DNA of 64,000 bases from Cytophagales bacterium (GTDB lineage Bacteria > Bacteroidota > Bacteroidia > Cytophagales > Cyclobacteriaceae). Positions 8,768 to 18,292 of this stretch are shown one piece after another. Under the pieces are notes generated by a model that saw only the letters and a program-made list of their open reading frames with translations, was not told where the DNA came from and ran no database searches. The stretch lies in the NCBI GenBank assembly GCA_033344775.1, contig JAWPMT010000004.1:992001-1056000 (forward strand), read 5' to 3'. The number at the start of each line of letters is the position of its first letter. Position 1 is the first letter of the stretch. A program made the position numbers and the translations under genes.

Positions 8768-9660
8768 AAAATCCATATTTAATGCGTAGTTTGATGTTCG
8801 TTCCTGGACATAACGAGCGGTTATTAAATAGCGCCAGTAGATCCGATGCAGATGTTCTTTTGCTGGATTTAGAGGATTCCGTCCAACCCGAGGAATCAAA
8901 ACAAGTGGCACGGGACCTAATAAAGCAGTATCTGAATGATGGTCGATTTGAAGGTCGATCAATTTTCCCCAGGGTCAATGATAGAGAAAGTGGTCAATTA
9001 CTTAAAGATGTTTATCAATTGACCATTCCGGGTATTGCTGGATTCATGTATCCGAAATCCCGAACAGCTCAGGATATATATTTCTTCGACAAACTATTGG
9101 AAACGATTGAATTTGAAAAGGGAATTGAAAAAGGCCATTTCAAGATCATAGCTTTGATTGAAACTTCCGCTGCTGTCGTCAATATTAATGAAATTTGTGC
9201 TTGTTCGGATAGAGTTGTGGCCGTTGCTTATGGGTGTGAAGATTTCGTTGCAGATTTAGAAGGGATTCATGATGCAGAGGGAATGAGTCTGTTTGTTCCT
9301 CGAGCTTTAATTGCGATGGCTGCCCGGGCTAATAATGTGATCCCCGTTGATACGGTCCATATCAAAGTACATGATCTTGGTGATCTGGAAAGAAACTTGA
9401 AGATCGCCAGAAACTTAGGCTTTGAAGGAATGCTCGTGCTAAACCCTAAAGAACTTCCTATTGTTCATCAATATTTCTCACCTACCCCTGAAGAGGTAAA
9501 TGATGCTCTTGACACCATACAATTGTACAATGAAAGCAAAAAAAATAATGTTGGTGTGGCTATAAAGAACAATAAGTTTATAGGGCCGCCTATGGTGACA
9601 CTTGCGGAGGGCGTTTTGGAAAGAAACCGTAAGATTGAATCAAAAAATTCTAAAAGATGA
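8764..9660 (+). CDS. HpcH/HpaI-CitE-like acyl-CoA lyase
   Basis: A TIM-barrel lyase of the citrate-lyase-beta/malyl-CoA-lyase family. The motifs are in order: RSLMFVPGHNER near the start, LLLDLEDSVQPEE, FPRVNDRES, ALIETSAAVVN (metal-binding Glu) and YGCEDFVADLEG (metal-binding Asp). The length, 298 residues, fits free-standing CitE-like lyases. With the overlapping MaoC gene it forms a pair like malyl/beta-methylmalyl-CoA lyase plus mesaconyl-CoA hydratase. The following gene, a PglD-like acyltransferase, overlaps by 4 bp, so the acyl-CoA product may be its donor. Confidence 0.87.
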   Translation: MKNPYLMRSLMFVPGHNERLLNSASRSDADVLLLDLEDSVQPEESKQVARDLIKQYLNDGRFEGRSIFPRVNDRESGQLLKDVYQLTIPGIAGFMYPKSRTAQDIYFFDKLLETIEFEKGIEKGHFKIIALIETSAAVVNINEICACSDRVVAVAYGCEDFVADLEGIHDAEGMSLFVPRALIAMAARANNVIPVDTVHIKVHDLGDLERNLKIARNLGFEGMLVLNPKELPIVHQYFSPTPEEVNDALDTIQLYNESKKNNVGVAIKNNKFIGPPMVTLAEGVLERNRKIESKNSKR

Positions 9661-10313
9661 AGAATCTTGTAATACTTGGAGGAAGTGGAATCGGCATGAT
9701 TGCCGCATCGGTCGCACATGATCTTGGCAATTACAAAGTAAAAGGATTCTTAAATGATGTAGTTGAAGTGGGCTCCTCGATCGGGAAGTACAATAAAATT
9801 CCGGTTATAGGGAGAACAGATGATTTAGAATCATTATTAAAAGAAGATAATACTGAAATCTTCATTGCCTATGTAGGCTTATCGAAAGAGAAGGAGACTT
9901 TTGAAAAAATTGAATCACTAAAAATCCCGGCAGACAGATACGCAAACCTAATTCATCCCACGGCCATTATCCCTCGGGGGTTTTGTCATATTGGTAATGG
10001 TGTCATGATGTCCCCGTTAAGTCAACTTTCGCCGGACACAACATTAGAAGACAACTGTATTTTATTACCTAATTCATTTGTTGGGCACGACAGTACACTT
10101 GAGCGCTTTGCACACGTCGCAACAAATGGAGTGATCGGAGCAAATGTTCGAGTAGGAAAGGCCGTTCATATCGGGAGTAATGCGACCATCCGCGAAAAGG
10201 TCAATATCGGTGATTATTCTCTAATTGGTGCTGGCGCTGTAGTTCTACAGGACGTAGACTCCAATTCAGTTGTAGTGGGAAATCCTGCAAGAGTTATCCA
10301 GGAAAGGAAATAA
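9657..10313 (+). CDS. NeuD/PglD-like sugar acyltransferase
   Basis: An N-terminal Rossmann-like nucleotide-sugar-binding half (MKNLVILGGSGIG...) is followed by a left-handed beta-helix of hexapeptide repeats, ending in the usual LIGAGAVVLQDVDSNSVVVGNPARVI. The 218-residue length matches PglD/NeuD, which N-acylate UDP-4-amino sugars or O-acylate sialic acid. The helix-capping His expected as base is plausibly in VGHDSTLERFAHVATN. It is translationally coupled to the CitE-like lyase, suggesting a non-acetyl donor. It converges on the next gene with a 10-bp gap. Confidence 0.88.
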   Translation: MKNLVILGGSGIGMIAASVAHDLGNYKVKGFLNDVVEVGSSIGKYNKIPVIGRTDDLESLLKEDNTEIFIAYVGLSKEKETFEKIESLKIPADRYANLIHPTAIIPRGFCHIGNGVMMSPLSQLSPDTTLEDNCILLPNSFVGHDSTLERFAHVATNGVIGANVRVGKAVHIGSNATIREKVNIGDYSLIGAGAVVLQDVDSNSVVVGNPARVIQERK

Positions 10314-10323
10314 TGTCTTTGGG

Positions 10324-10998
10324 TTAGTTTTTCTTGTTGATTTTATGTACCACACAAGGATTCCCATAGGCTATTGAATTGTCCGGAATATCTTTAACAA
10401 CCACACTTCCAACACCTATGATACAGTTATTCCCAACGGATATACGATCTTTGATCACCGTTCCTGTCCCGATCATGGTCTGTTTTCCTATAATGACTTC
10501 ACCACTGATGGCTACACCAGGGTTTATCGTCGAATAATCCCCAATTTCACAATGGTGTCCAATAGTGCTATTCCTTTTTATGTTTACGAATGCTCCGATA
10601 GAGGAACAAGATGAAATACTGCACAATGGTTCCATTTGCAATCCATGGCTCAACTTAACTGACCGGGAGACATATGATGTAGGGTGGATCATATTCAAAA
10701 ATTGTTCCTCTGGCATTTGAATATGATTTTTAAAAAACTCGTAGACTTGTTTTTTAGAGTTCGTACCGACCACAGATAAGGCAAAGTGGTCTTTAGGTGA
10801 CAGTTTTATTGAGTCCTTGCTGAATTCCATGTACTTCACATTCCATTCCTCCAGCATTACATAAGTCCCAGTGAGATCAACAGGAATGTTTTGAATGACC
10901 TTAAATTCAGTGTAATGTCTTGCTTCATTGGCGAGTTCAATAAGTATATTGAGCAAAGAGGGGACACAACCCAATATATTTAAGGGATCTTTAACCAT
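10324..10998 (-). CDS. Second NeuD/PglD-like acyltransferase
   Basis: It has the same architecture as the convergent neighbour: an alpha/beta N-terminal half (MVKDPLNILGC...; its glycine loop is degenerate compared with GGSGIG) and a hexapeptide beta-helix with IGHHCEIGDYSTINPG and IGVGSVVVKDIPDNSIAYGNPC. It has 224 residues. The first 8 bp overlap the end of the BKACE gene, so the two are coupled. Two divergent acyltransferases in opposite orientation suggest two different acyl groups or two acceptor positions. Confidence 0.83.
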   Translation of the reverse strand: MVKDPLNILGCVPSLLNILIELANEARHYTEFKVIQNIPVDLTGTYVMLEEWNVKYMEFSKDSIKLSPKDHFALSVVGTNSKKQVYEFFKNHIQMPEEQFLNMIHPTSYVSRSVKLSHGLQMEPLCSISSCSSIGAFVNIKRNSTIGHHCEIGDYSTINPGVAISGEVIIGKQTMIGTGTVIKDRISVGNNCIIGVGSVVVKDIPDNSIAYGNPCVVHKINKKN

Positions 10999-11809
10999 TT
11001 TTTCTATTATACAAACCTAATTCCCGACTCGGCATCAGTTTTTTTTCATGGATATTCATCAGCGTGTGTATCCTTTGAAGTAAACTTAAATTCGTCGCTT
11101 TAAGTGTCTTGCCCTTATCAAACCAAATGTTATCTTCTAGCCCAACCCTTACACCTAATCCCGCCGCCACGGCGTATGCATTGACTTGTAATTGGTAGCT
11201 CCCTAATCCGGCAAGGGCGATAAAATGTCCATCAGGGACTTCAGCTAAAGCGGTCCCAATCTGACTAAAACTAGCCTGAAGGCCAGCAATATTCCCAAAT
11301 AATAAGTTCCAATAACAAGGACCGGTAAGTTCTTTTTTCCCGATTAAATATTTGCCGAAATTGATCATTCCCATATCGAAGCATTCTAACTCAGGATGAA
11401 CGCCGTACCGGATCATCATATCCAATAATTGTTCGATGATCGTTGGTGAGTTTACTGAAGCAGTTTTGATAAAGTTCAATGAAGATAATGTCAAAGAACA
11501 CATATCAGGTTGCAATTCAATTACTTCAGACCTATGTTCAAATGACGGATAATTTCTTCCTGAAGTGCTGCAACAAATAATTAGGCCAGGACAATGAGCG
11601 CGGACACCTTCAATAATTTTGTGATAGATCGATTTCTTATAGGTCGGAACCTCATTTGAATCCCTGGCATGTAAATGAACTATGGTAATACCTAACTCAT
11701 ATGCCTCATGGGTCTGTTCAATGATCTCGTCAGGTGATGTTGGCACACACTCCGTCTGAGATTTAGTGGGAATCATACCCGTTGGACAAAAGTTGATAAT
11801 TGTTTTCAT
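10991..11809 (-). CDS. BKACE (DUF849) beta-keto acid cleavage enzyme
   Basis: BKACE enzymes are zinc-dependent TIM barrels that react a beta-keto acid with acetyl-CoA to give acetoacetate and a new acyl-CoA. The start KTIINFCPTGMIPTK, the zinc-binding IVHLHARD, and ELECFDMGM are diagnostic. An upstream ATG at 11893 would add 28 basic, unconserved residues; the ATG at 11809 puts the conserved first strand at the N-terminus, so that start was chosen (about 272 residues, family-typical). It lies between a glycosyltransferase and an acyltransferase and may generate the acyl-CoA donor. Use in a polysaccharide locus is unusual. Confidence 0.85.
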   Translation of the reverse strand: MKTIINFCPTGMIPTKSQTECVPTSPDEIIEQTHEAYELGITIVHLHARDSNEVPTYKKSIYHKIIEGVRAHCPGLIICCSTSGRNYPSFEHRSEVIELQPDMCSLTLSSLNFIKTASVNSPTIIEQLLDMMIRYGVHPELECFDMGMINFGKYLIGKKELTGPCYWNLLFGNIAGLQASFSQIGTALAEVPDGHFIALAGLGSYQLQVNAYAVAAGLGVRVGLEDNIWFDKGKTLKATNLSLLQRIHTLMNIHEKKLMPSRELGLYNRKNG

Positions 11810-11905
11810 ACAAGAGCGATGGAAGCTATCAGTAAATGATGAAGACTGATGGTACGATAACCTTAATCTGGATCTTCCGATCCCGAAGATCATTCCGAGG
11901 TTAAA

Positions 11906-12874
11906 CTATTTCCTGAATTTTGGGTGAATATTCAAGGAAAGTCTAAAATACTCAATAATTGACCCTATACTCGGTTTCAGGTTTGTGATTTGCCATCGTA
12001 TCTTTTTCTTCAGCACGCGACACAAATCATCGAAAACAAAATCACTCTCCCATCCTTTCCTATCAAAATATTCAAGGATTTTTTTCCTTGTTTGGATCAT
12101 TCCATCAAGTTTTTCGTCTTGACGTAAAGATGAAAAACTTCCACCTTCATGTATGCGTCTTCCTATAGGTTTTACATTCGACAAAAAATATCCCTGACCA
12201 TAGTGAAGCAGCTTACTTCGGAGAAGCAAATCGGCATGAAAGATTTGAAAAGTCTCTTCATGGACCTTATCTTCAACTATATTTCTGAAAACCAAAGAAG
12301 CCGTCGGTATCGCAATGGATATGGCCTGTGATTTTCCCATTGTTCGACTTTCTCCCAGACCAAGCATTAACTTTGCTTCGGTTATTTCGGATGACTCAGA
12401 AAACTTCACACCATCACTAAAACAAAAACTTAATTCCTTATTTTTTTCAAGCACATCTACCTTCTTCTGTAAATTCTCAGGGTCTGTCCAGAGATCATCT
12501 CCTTCAATAATTGCAATGTAAGGCGTATTAATAATCAGGTATGAATAGACGGAGTTGAAAAGTCCTGTCGGCTTTCCATTGATCTGAATGTTGTTTTCTC
12601 TGCTATTTAGGATCAACCTGATCTTTTCTGGAAACCTATCGGCATACTCTTTACAGATATCCCTTGTATGATCACCAGAATCATCTTCCATGATCAATAT
12701 TTGATACTTAAAGTTGGTTCGTTGTGCTAAAATTGAATCCAAACACGCTGCAATAAAGCTACCGTGATTATAGGTGGTAACCCTAACTGTCAACAAACAG
12801 CCATCATCATATACTTTGTTGGCATATTCATTTAACGGTACCTTTTGATACTCCTCCACAAATTTTTCCAGCAT
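11906..12874 (-). CDS. Family 2 glycosyltransferase
   Basis: A GT-A fold transferase of 322 residues. LTVRVTTYNHGSFIAACLDSIL and QILIMEDDSGDHTRDIC form the nucleotide-binding start, and IAIIEGDDLWTDPENLQKK carries the metal-binding Asp-x-Asp equivalent (EGDD). There is no transmembrane segment. It probably adds one sugar of the repeat unit on the cytoplasmic face. It sits 28 bp after the flippase gene in the same leftward unit. Confidence 0.88.
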   Translation of the reverse strand: MLEKFVEEYQKVPLNEYANKVYDDGCLLTVRVTTYNHGSFIAACLDSILAQRTNFKYQILIMEDDSGDHTRDICKEYADRFPEKIRLILNSRENNIQINGKPTGLFNSVYSYLIINTPYIAIIEGDDLWTDPENLQKKVDVLEKNKELSFCFSDGVKFSESSEITEAKLMLGLGESRTMGKSQAISIAIPTASLVFRNIVEDKVHEETFQIFHADLLLRSKLLHYGQGYFLSNVKPIGRRIHEGGSFSSLRQDEKLDGMIQTRKKILEYFDRKGWESDFVFDDLCRVLKKKIRWQITNLKPSIGSIIEYFRLSLNIHPKFRK

Positions 12875-12902
12875 CTATCCGCTCCTTTTATTTTATACAG
12901 TA

Positions 12903-14366
12903 TTATCCTTTCTTTCCCTTGAGGAAAGACTGAAAAACTGGAGTGCTAAGTTCTAAAAAAATCTTCAAAGCCTGATTCTTAATTATCCAATTGCAAAAAA
13001 TGTAGAATGGTAGCGAAGTAACAATTAATATCCCAATTTGTGCCAATCTCGAATAATCTTCGATGAACTCGATAGCAGTAGAACCAAATAGATACATTGC
13101 AATGGCAGTAATCAAAGTAGGGCTTATGTCTTTCATCTGCTGCAGCGTTGTATATTGTGTCAATTTCGAGCTGAAATGTGATCTCAGAAAAAAGGAAATA
13201 TAAGAACTAATGACTCGTGCCCACAACAGATAAGTAATCCCAAATAGCCACCCAACCACTAAATTCATCACCACTAGTATTTTAGAATACAGCGCCAGCT
13301 TTAGGGTAAGATCTGTCCTACCGAAAACCTTGAACACATTGCCGTTTACTTGAATAACCGGATGAATCATGCTGGCAAAGACAATGATCTTGAAATAAGA
13401 TATCATATCTATCCATCGTTCTGTGAGTAGCAGCACGAACAAAGGTTTTGCAATAATCCCTAACAACATGAATGTTGGTGCCAACACAAAGAACAGGCCC
13501 ATAATTAGCTTTTTGTAGAAATCACTAACTTTTTTCTGGTCATCCTGTATTTTAGATAAAATCGGAAACGTGGTGGTAGAAATCACGTTTGTGATTGTTT
13601 TCCTCGGAAGTTGATTGTATTTCTCGGCCCTGTTGAAGTAGCCTAAAACAGAGATAGAAAAGAACTTGCCTATGATTAAAGAATAAATCTCTGTAAAAAG
13701 CGTATTTAGAATGTTCGTAAGTAGGAGTTTATAACCGAAGTTAAAGTGATGTTTAAACTTAGGCACACTAAATCGTAGTTCTGGTTTCCATTTTGATTTA
13801 GACCAGAAAACAACGGTATCAATTCCTTTATTAAGAAGTTCCCTAACTATGATTGCCCAAAACTCAAGACCATAAATAGCCCCTATGATACCCCCGGCGG
13901 AACCAATTAAAATACCGGGTAATTTCATAACGGCAAGCTTCTTGAATTTCAGTTCTTTGATCAAGAGTTTTTCCTGAACGACAGAAAAGCCAGAGAATAT
14001 TAAGTTGATGGAAAGTATTCTCAATAAAGCAACCAATCGATCATCCTCATAAAACTCAGCGACATCATTGGCAGCGATAAAGATCAAACCGTAAAGAAGA
14101 AAACTGATGCCCAAATTTGTGAAGAAGACCGTCGAGTAATCTTCATCATCTGCCTCATTATCTCTGATTAGGGAGGCAGTTAACCCACCATCAATGACTG
14201 CTTTACCAACAGTTAGAAAAACAGAAATAATAGCAACCAATCCGAAATCTTCTGGAAGAAGAAATCTTGTTAGAATTATGGTGGTAAGAACAGTGAAAAA
14301 CTGGAGAATAATGTTTTGAATGAAATTCCATTTAACACTTTTTGCTCCTTGTTTTTTAAGCGACAT
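12903..14366 (-). CDS. Wzx-like polysaccharide flippase (WzxC type)
   Basis: A polytopic membrane protein of 487 residues with roughly 12-14 hydrophobic helices. It has the MOP-superfamily opening SVKWNFIQNIILQFFTVLTTIILTR (positions about 10-34) and RFLLPEDFGLVAI, as well as LGYFNRAEKYNQLPRK, typical of WzxC/colanic-acid-type exporters. It should flip the undecaprenyl-linked repeat unit across the inner membrane before polymerisation. It lies between the aminotransferase and a glycosyltransferase gene. Confidence 0.9.
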   Translation of the reverse strand: MSLKKQGAKSVKWNFIQNIILQFFTVLTTIILTRFLLPEDFGLVAIISVFLTVGKAVIDGGLTASLIRDNEADDEDYSTVFFTNLGISFLLYGLIFIAANDVAEFYEDDRLVALLRILSINLIFSGFSVVQEKLLIKELKFKKLAVMKLPGILIGSAGGIIGAIYGLEFWAIIVRELLNKGIDTVVFWSKSKWKPELRFSVPKFKHHFNFGYKLLLTNILNTLFTEIYSLIIGKFFSISVLGYFNRAEKYNQLPRKTITNVISTTTFPILSKIQDDQKKVSDFYKKLIMGLFFVLAPTFMLLGIIAKPLFVLLLTERWIDMISYFKIIVFASMIHPVIQVNGNVFKVFGRTDLTLKLALYSKILVVMNLVVGWLFGITYLLWARVISSYISFFLRSHFSSKLTQYTTLQQMKDISPTLITAIAMYLFGSTAIEFIEDYSRLAQIGILIVTSLPFYIFCNWIIKNQALKIFLELSTPVFQSFLKGKKG

Positions 14367-14410
14367 TACCTACCTACTTTTATCATTCTAATCTTTTGGA
14401 AGCATCGTAA

Positions 14411-15481
14411 TTACATAGACATCAAAGTTCCAGCGATTTGTTTTTGAATCTCGAAAGGCAGATTGAAATAAAGTGGTAAGCTTAAGATTCTCGATGAAAT
14501 TGACTCTGAGGAAGGTACTTCCTGAGCCTCAATATAGTTTAGTTTATTCAATGAAGGAAAGAAATACCTGCGAGCCTGAATACCCGAATCTGCAAGTAGG
14601 TCTCTAGCTTTCAAACAAGCTTCCATTGTCGGAAAAATAATTGGATAATAAGAATAATTGGGTTCACATTTTGCAGAAACAATAGGCCTTGTCACTTCTA
14701 GTCCCTGTAAAAGATCATCATAAATCTCACTTTGCTTCTTTCTGGAACTTAAGATCGCCGGTAGCTCTTCCAGGACACACAAACCTAAAGCAGCATGCAA
14801 TTCTGAAGTTTTACCGTTAATTCCTAGTCCATGAAAATTCTCAGGACCATCATGCCCAAAATTACGTATATACTTCAATTGCTCATATTTATCAGTATTA
14901 TTCGAAAATATGAGGCCTCCTTCACCACAGTGCATCAGCTTTGTTGCATGCAAGCTACAGGTTGATAAGTCTCCAAACTCAAAAATGCTTTTCCCATTAT
15001 AAAGCGTTCCAAAACAGTGTGCTGCATCAAAAATTAAAGCTATGCCATGTTTATCGCAGATGCTTACCAAGGCTTCAATATCACAAGCATTGCCAAAACA
15101 ATGAGTAGCAATAATGGCCGAAGTTTTTCCACTGACTAAAGACTCAACTTTTGAAGGATCGATGTTTAACGTATTTTCATCAATATCCGCAAAAACAGGC
15201 TTGCAGTTTTCCCATACTATACTGCTGGTTGTCGCCACATAGGTAAATGGGGTGGTAATGATTTCTCCTGTTAAGTTTAGCGCCTTTATACACATTTGTA
15301 TAGCAATAGTGCCATTACTTACCAATATTGGGTTCTGTGTGTTTAATTCTTTACCGAGTTCACTTTCGAATTTCTTTACGAAATAACCATTATTGGTGAT
15401 CCATTCATTAGCCCATATTTGGTCTATGTACCTTTTATAAGCGTCGCTATTAGGAAAAAAAGGTTTGGTTACAGGTATCAT
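14411..15481 (-). CDS. DegT/DnrJ/EryC1-family sugar aminotransferase
   Basis: A PLP enzyme that aminates a nucleotide-linked keto-sugar. Asp152 in LIFDAAHCFGT should contact the pyridine nitrogen, and Lys181 in CSLHATKLMHCGEGG is the Schiff-base lysine. The 356-residue length is family-typical. The product would be an amino-deoxy sugar, the natural acceptor for the two PglD-like acyltransferases and WbqC nearby. The dehydratase that should make the keto-sugar is not in this window. The protein starts MIPVTKPFFP, a normal start for this group. Confidence 0.9.
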   Translation of the reverse strand: MIPVTKPFFPNSDAYKRYIDQIWANEWITNNGYFVKKFESELGKELNTQNPILVSNGTIAIQMCIKALNLTGEIITTPFTYVATTSSIVWENCKPVFADIDENTLNIDPSKVESLVSGKTSAIIATHCFGNACDIEALVSICDKHGIALIFDAAHCFGTLYNGKSIFEFGDLSTCSLHATKLMHCGEGGLIFSNNTDKYEQLKYIRNFGHDGPENFHGLGINGKTSELHAALGLCVLEELPAILSSRKKQSEIYDDLLQGLEVTRPIVSAKCEPNYSYYPIIFPTMEACLKARDLLADSGIQARRYFFPSLNKLNYIEAQEVPSSESISSRILSLPLYFNLPFEIQKQIAGTLMSM

Positions 15482-15486
15482 AGAAA

Positions 15487-16281
15487 CTAAATAGAATCAT
15501 AGTTGAAGCCCATGTCTTTCAACATGAGAAATAGAAATCTTTCCCCGTATTGTACGGAAGATTTTGAATAATCACTCCATACAAATTGCTCGGAGGGGGT
15601 CCTATTCTTATTCTTATTGATGGCGGGAGTATTTTCAAGGAGTATAAGTTGTTCTTCATCGTAATTTCCAACAGATCGAAGGAAGGAAAATAAATCTGAT
15701 TTTAAGTTTCTTTGATCAAAAAAAGTGGTAACCGCCATATCCGATTTATAAGCCCTGCTTTCAAAATATTCAGTACATATTTTAGAAATGGCCTCTTCGG
15801 GCTTCTTAAAGAACATTTCCATAAATCGAATCGTTTGAGACCCAACTTCCTTTCCCTGCAAAGATGGATATTGCATTTCAATGGAAATCGAGTTGATAAG
15901 AACAAATTGGTCAATAGAAATTTTCTCTAAATCAGAAATTCTTGCTTTTTCCAAGATTTCCGGGGATGGACGTCTCTTCAGGTGATATTTGTATTCATAT
16001 GCTGAAATAAGTTTATCATATGGATTTCGGACAACCGAAACCACTTTAATGTTTTGATACTTTTTGGGTATTTGACTGAACCTTCCATGCTGATTTTTAG
16101 GGCGATCAGGGAAAGATAAATTCGGTGACTTAAGCTCTAAAAAGTATTTTTCATCTAGTGTGAGTCCTAAATGTACTTTCCATCTGGGCATGTCCTTATA
16201 CAACTGTTTAATGATCTTCCGACAATAAGTGCTTCCCGTTTTAGGATTATTCAAAAGAACAAAATCATTTGTAATTATCAT
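15487..16281 (-). CDS. Sulfotransferase family protein (1)
   Basis: It transfers sulfate from PAPS. NNPKTGSTYCRKII near the start is the 5'-phosphosulfate loop and KVVSVVRNPYDKLISAYEYK carries the 3'-phosphate-binding Arg and Ser. An open frame continues to 16350, but the ATG at 16281 (MIITNDFVLLNNPKTGST) is chosen. It lies 16 bp after the stop of the preceding gene and puts the PAPS loop where the family has it. The protein has about 264 residues. It is next to another, unrelated sulfotransferase, implying at least two sulfation positions. Confidence 0.82.
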   Translation of the reverse strand: MIITNDFVLLNNPKTGSTYCRKIIKQLYKDMPRWKVHLGLTLDEKYFLELKSPNLSFPDRPKNQHGRFSQIPKKYQNIKVVSVVRNPYDKLISAYEYKYHLKRRPSPEILEKARISDLEKISIDQFVLINSISIEMQYPSLQGKEVGSQTIRFMEMFFKKPEEAISKICTEYFESRAYKSDMAVTTFFDQRNLKSDLFSFLRSVGNYDEEQLILLENTPAINKNKNRTPSEQFVWSDYSKSSVQYGERFLFLMLKDMGFNYDSI

Positions 16282-16297
16282 GTACTTCAACCAGTTT

Positions 16298-16978
16298 CTA
16301 GTTACCTGATGTGCCTTTGTTTTCCCAAGGTATCTCTTGAATTGGCACAATCCCGAGAAATTCTGAGATTTTTGAGGTTGCCTCCTTTTCCTTAAGGTTC
16401 AATACGAGCAATTTATCATCCTGTCCTTCAAAATAATTTTTTACTTCATTATTGTAAGTGACGTAATCCTGAATCAGTGATTCTTTATTGTAAAGGTCGG
16501 TTTCCGACAGGTTGTTCCGGGTAAGACGTACAGCGTCCCATGCAAATCCTGGATATCGATACGTTGCCTTCATTAAATGCTCTTTAGTGGGTAAATTTCC
16601 ATCGACACCCCATAGTTTTGTATGGAAATTTACCAATGACTTATACCAGGCTTCAGGACTATCTCTTTCAGTTAAAATAAATTTCGCATCAGGAAATTGC
16701 TGATCTAAAATTTTATAGGTTTCCGGGAGACTAAATGGAATGTCTTGGAATACTTCTCCTGCGTAAGTTGAATAGTCAATAATTTTTCTAAAATCCCTTT
16801 TTGCCCAATCAAACACAAGCATTTCAGCTTCTTGCTGATTTCCAACTTTGTATCCTAGTTTTTGAAAAAGCACCTTCAAACTAGTCGTTCCGGTTTTATT
16901 CTTACCAATACAAAAGTACTTTTGGCGCCCGCTGTATTTTAAACGAGAATAAAGTTGCTTCAATCCCTTTTTAACCAT
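16298..16978 (-). CDS. Sulfotransferase family protein (2), Sulfotransfer_4 type
   Basis: The opening FCIGKNKTGTTSLKVLFQKL is the PAPS 5'-loop in the style of the compact Sulfotransfer_4 branch, followed by AKFILTERDSPEAWYKSL, the usual Arg/Ser PAPS 3'-phosphate region. The C-terminus (LLVLNLKEKEATSKISEFLGI) matches the conserved end helix of this branch. It has 226 residues and is cytoplasmic. It is first of a downstream sub-operon; a 221-bp gap separates it from the sugar transferase gene. Confidence 0.85.
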   Translation of the reverse strand: MVKKGLKQLYSRLKYSGRQKYFCIGKNKTGTTSLKVLFQKLGYKVGNQQEAEMLVFDWAKRDFRKIIDYSTYAGEVFQDIPFSLPETYKILDQQFPDAKFILTERDSPEAWYKSLVNFHTKLWGVDGNLPTKEHLMKATYRYPGFAWDAVRLTRNNLSETDLYNKESLIQDYVTYNNEVKNYFEGQDDKLLVLNLKEKEATSKISEFLGIVPIQEIPWENKGTSGN

Positions 16979-17199
16979 CTACCGGTTCATTATTGAATAA
17001 TTATTGTTAACATCAGATGTCATATTGGCCATAAATACCTATTTCGATAAGTTTTAACACTCAGTCAATGATTTATTAGGCAAAAGAAATTATAAAATAT
17101 GTAAGTACGCAGGTAAAATTTGAAATTTTGAATAAGCTGCGTTAAGCGATCCTAACAAATTCGAAATTTGAGATTTAAGGACATCTCTACTCCTTTAGA

Positions 17200-18234
17200 T
17201 CATTTACTTCTGGCTCCTCTCCAAATAATATTTCTGACGATTTTAAGAAAATATTTAAAATCCGTTGATAAAGGGTTTTCTAGATAGGAATTAGTATAAA
17301 TTTCTTCTGATTCGAAAAAGCCTTCAGGTGTAGTTGGAAGATCTGCGTAATAGGGGGGGAGTAAACCTGGTTTTGCTTTTATCCTAAGCTTTTGTAAGGA
17401 TTCAGGATACACACTGAACTTGGCTTTGCTTAATGGGCGGACACCAACCAGTTTCAAATCACCCTTAAGGAAATTCCAAATCATAGGAATTTCATCCAAC
17501 CATACTTTTCTTAATAACTCTCCCCAACGAGCTATACGAAAATCGTTGATGATTTTATCTCCTTTTTCCATACCGTGGTTTTCAATAAGGTAAGTTTGCA
17601 AAAATTCTGAATAAGGCCTCATCGTTCGAAGCTTATAAACTTTGATCAACTTCCCTTGATATCCAACTCTTGACAAACCAATAATCATTCCTTGATTACT
17701 ACGAGGTATCGTATTTTGATTTTCCACCTTCTTAGCAAGAACATGCGTAAACCCATCTCTGGATATATAGGTTACGATTTTGAAATTACAAGAGGCAATT
17801 CTACCCAGCCCCTCAGAAGTTGAAATCGCCTGATTCTTACCTTTTGTCAAGAACAGAAATATTTTTCTAGTCCTTTTCAGTCTGGCCAGGATTCGATAAA
17901 CTAAGAAATCAAAAGTATAGAACCAAATAGTTCCTAAAAGTGGCGTGAACTTCCTGTGCAGTAGATTTCTTCTGCCTTGTAAGCTTCTGAACGAAACCTG
18001 AATGTAGTCAGATACCTTAAGTTCCTGGTTAAGATCATAGAATAAGCGATCTACATCCTTTCGGTTTTGTATATCCCGTACCTCAGTAGTCTGAATACTA
18101 CGGTCTAACGTTATCACTTCTTGTTCTTCCCTGAAGTCAAGAAGCAGCATGGGGTCAGTCGTATCCCCAGATTCTAGTGGCGTGTTGGCGTTGATAATTT
18201 GCATGGCTTTGAAAAATGTGGCGACACCATTCAA
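17200..18234 (-). CDS. Initiating sugar-phosphate transferase (PglC/WbaP type)
   Basis: It transfers a sugar-1-phosphate to undecaprenyl phosphate, the first step of repeat-unit assembly. The C-terminal catalytic domain shows VYKLRTMRPYSEF, RIARWGELLRK, VWLDEIPMIWNFLKGDLKL (with the Asp-Glu catalytic dyad) and VGVRPLS. One reentrant membrane helix is expected around WFYTFDFLVYRILARL. The 344-residue protein is intermediate between the short PglC form and the five-helix WbaP form; its N-terminal about 90 residues are soluble and unrecognised. It lies 58 bp after the DUF354 gene. Confidence 0.85.
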   Translation of the reverse strand: MNGVATFFKAMQIINANTPLESGDTTDPMLLLDFREEQEVITLDRSIQTTEVRDIQNRKDVDRLFYDLNQELKVSDYIQVSFRSLQGRRNLLHRKFTPLLGTIWFYTFDFLVYRILARLKRTRKIFLFLTKGKNQAISTSEGLGRIASCNFKIVTYISRDGFTHVLAKKVENQNTIPRSNQGMIIGLSRVGYQGKLIKVYKLRTMRPYSEFLQTYLIENHGMEKGDKIINDFRIARWGELLRKVWLDEIPMIWNFLKGDLKLVGVRPLSKAKFSVYPESLQKLRIKAKPGLLPPYYADLPTTPEGFFESEEIYTNSYLENPLSTDFKYFLKIVRNIIWRGARSK

Positions 18235-18292
18235 AATCAGTACGAATATACATGTTCTCCAACAATATCCCTCTACATTTTCGTTGGATAAT

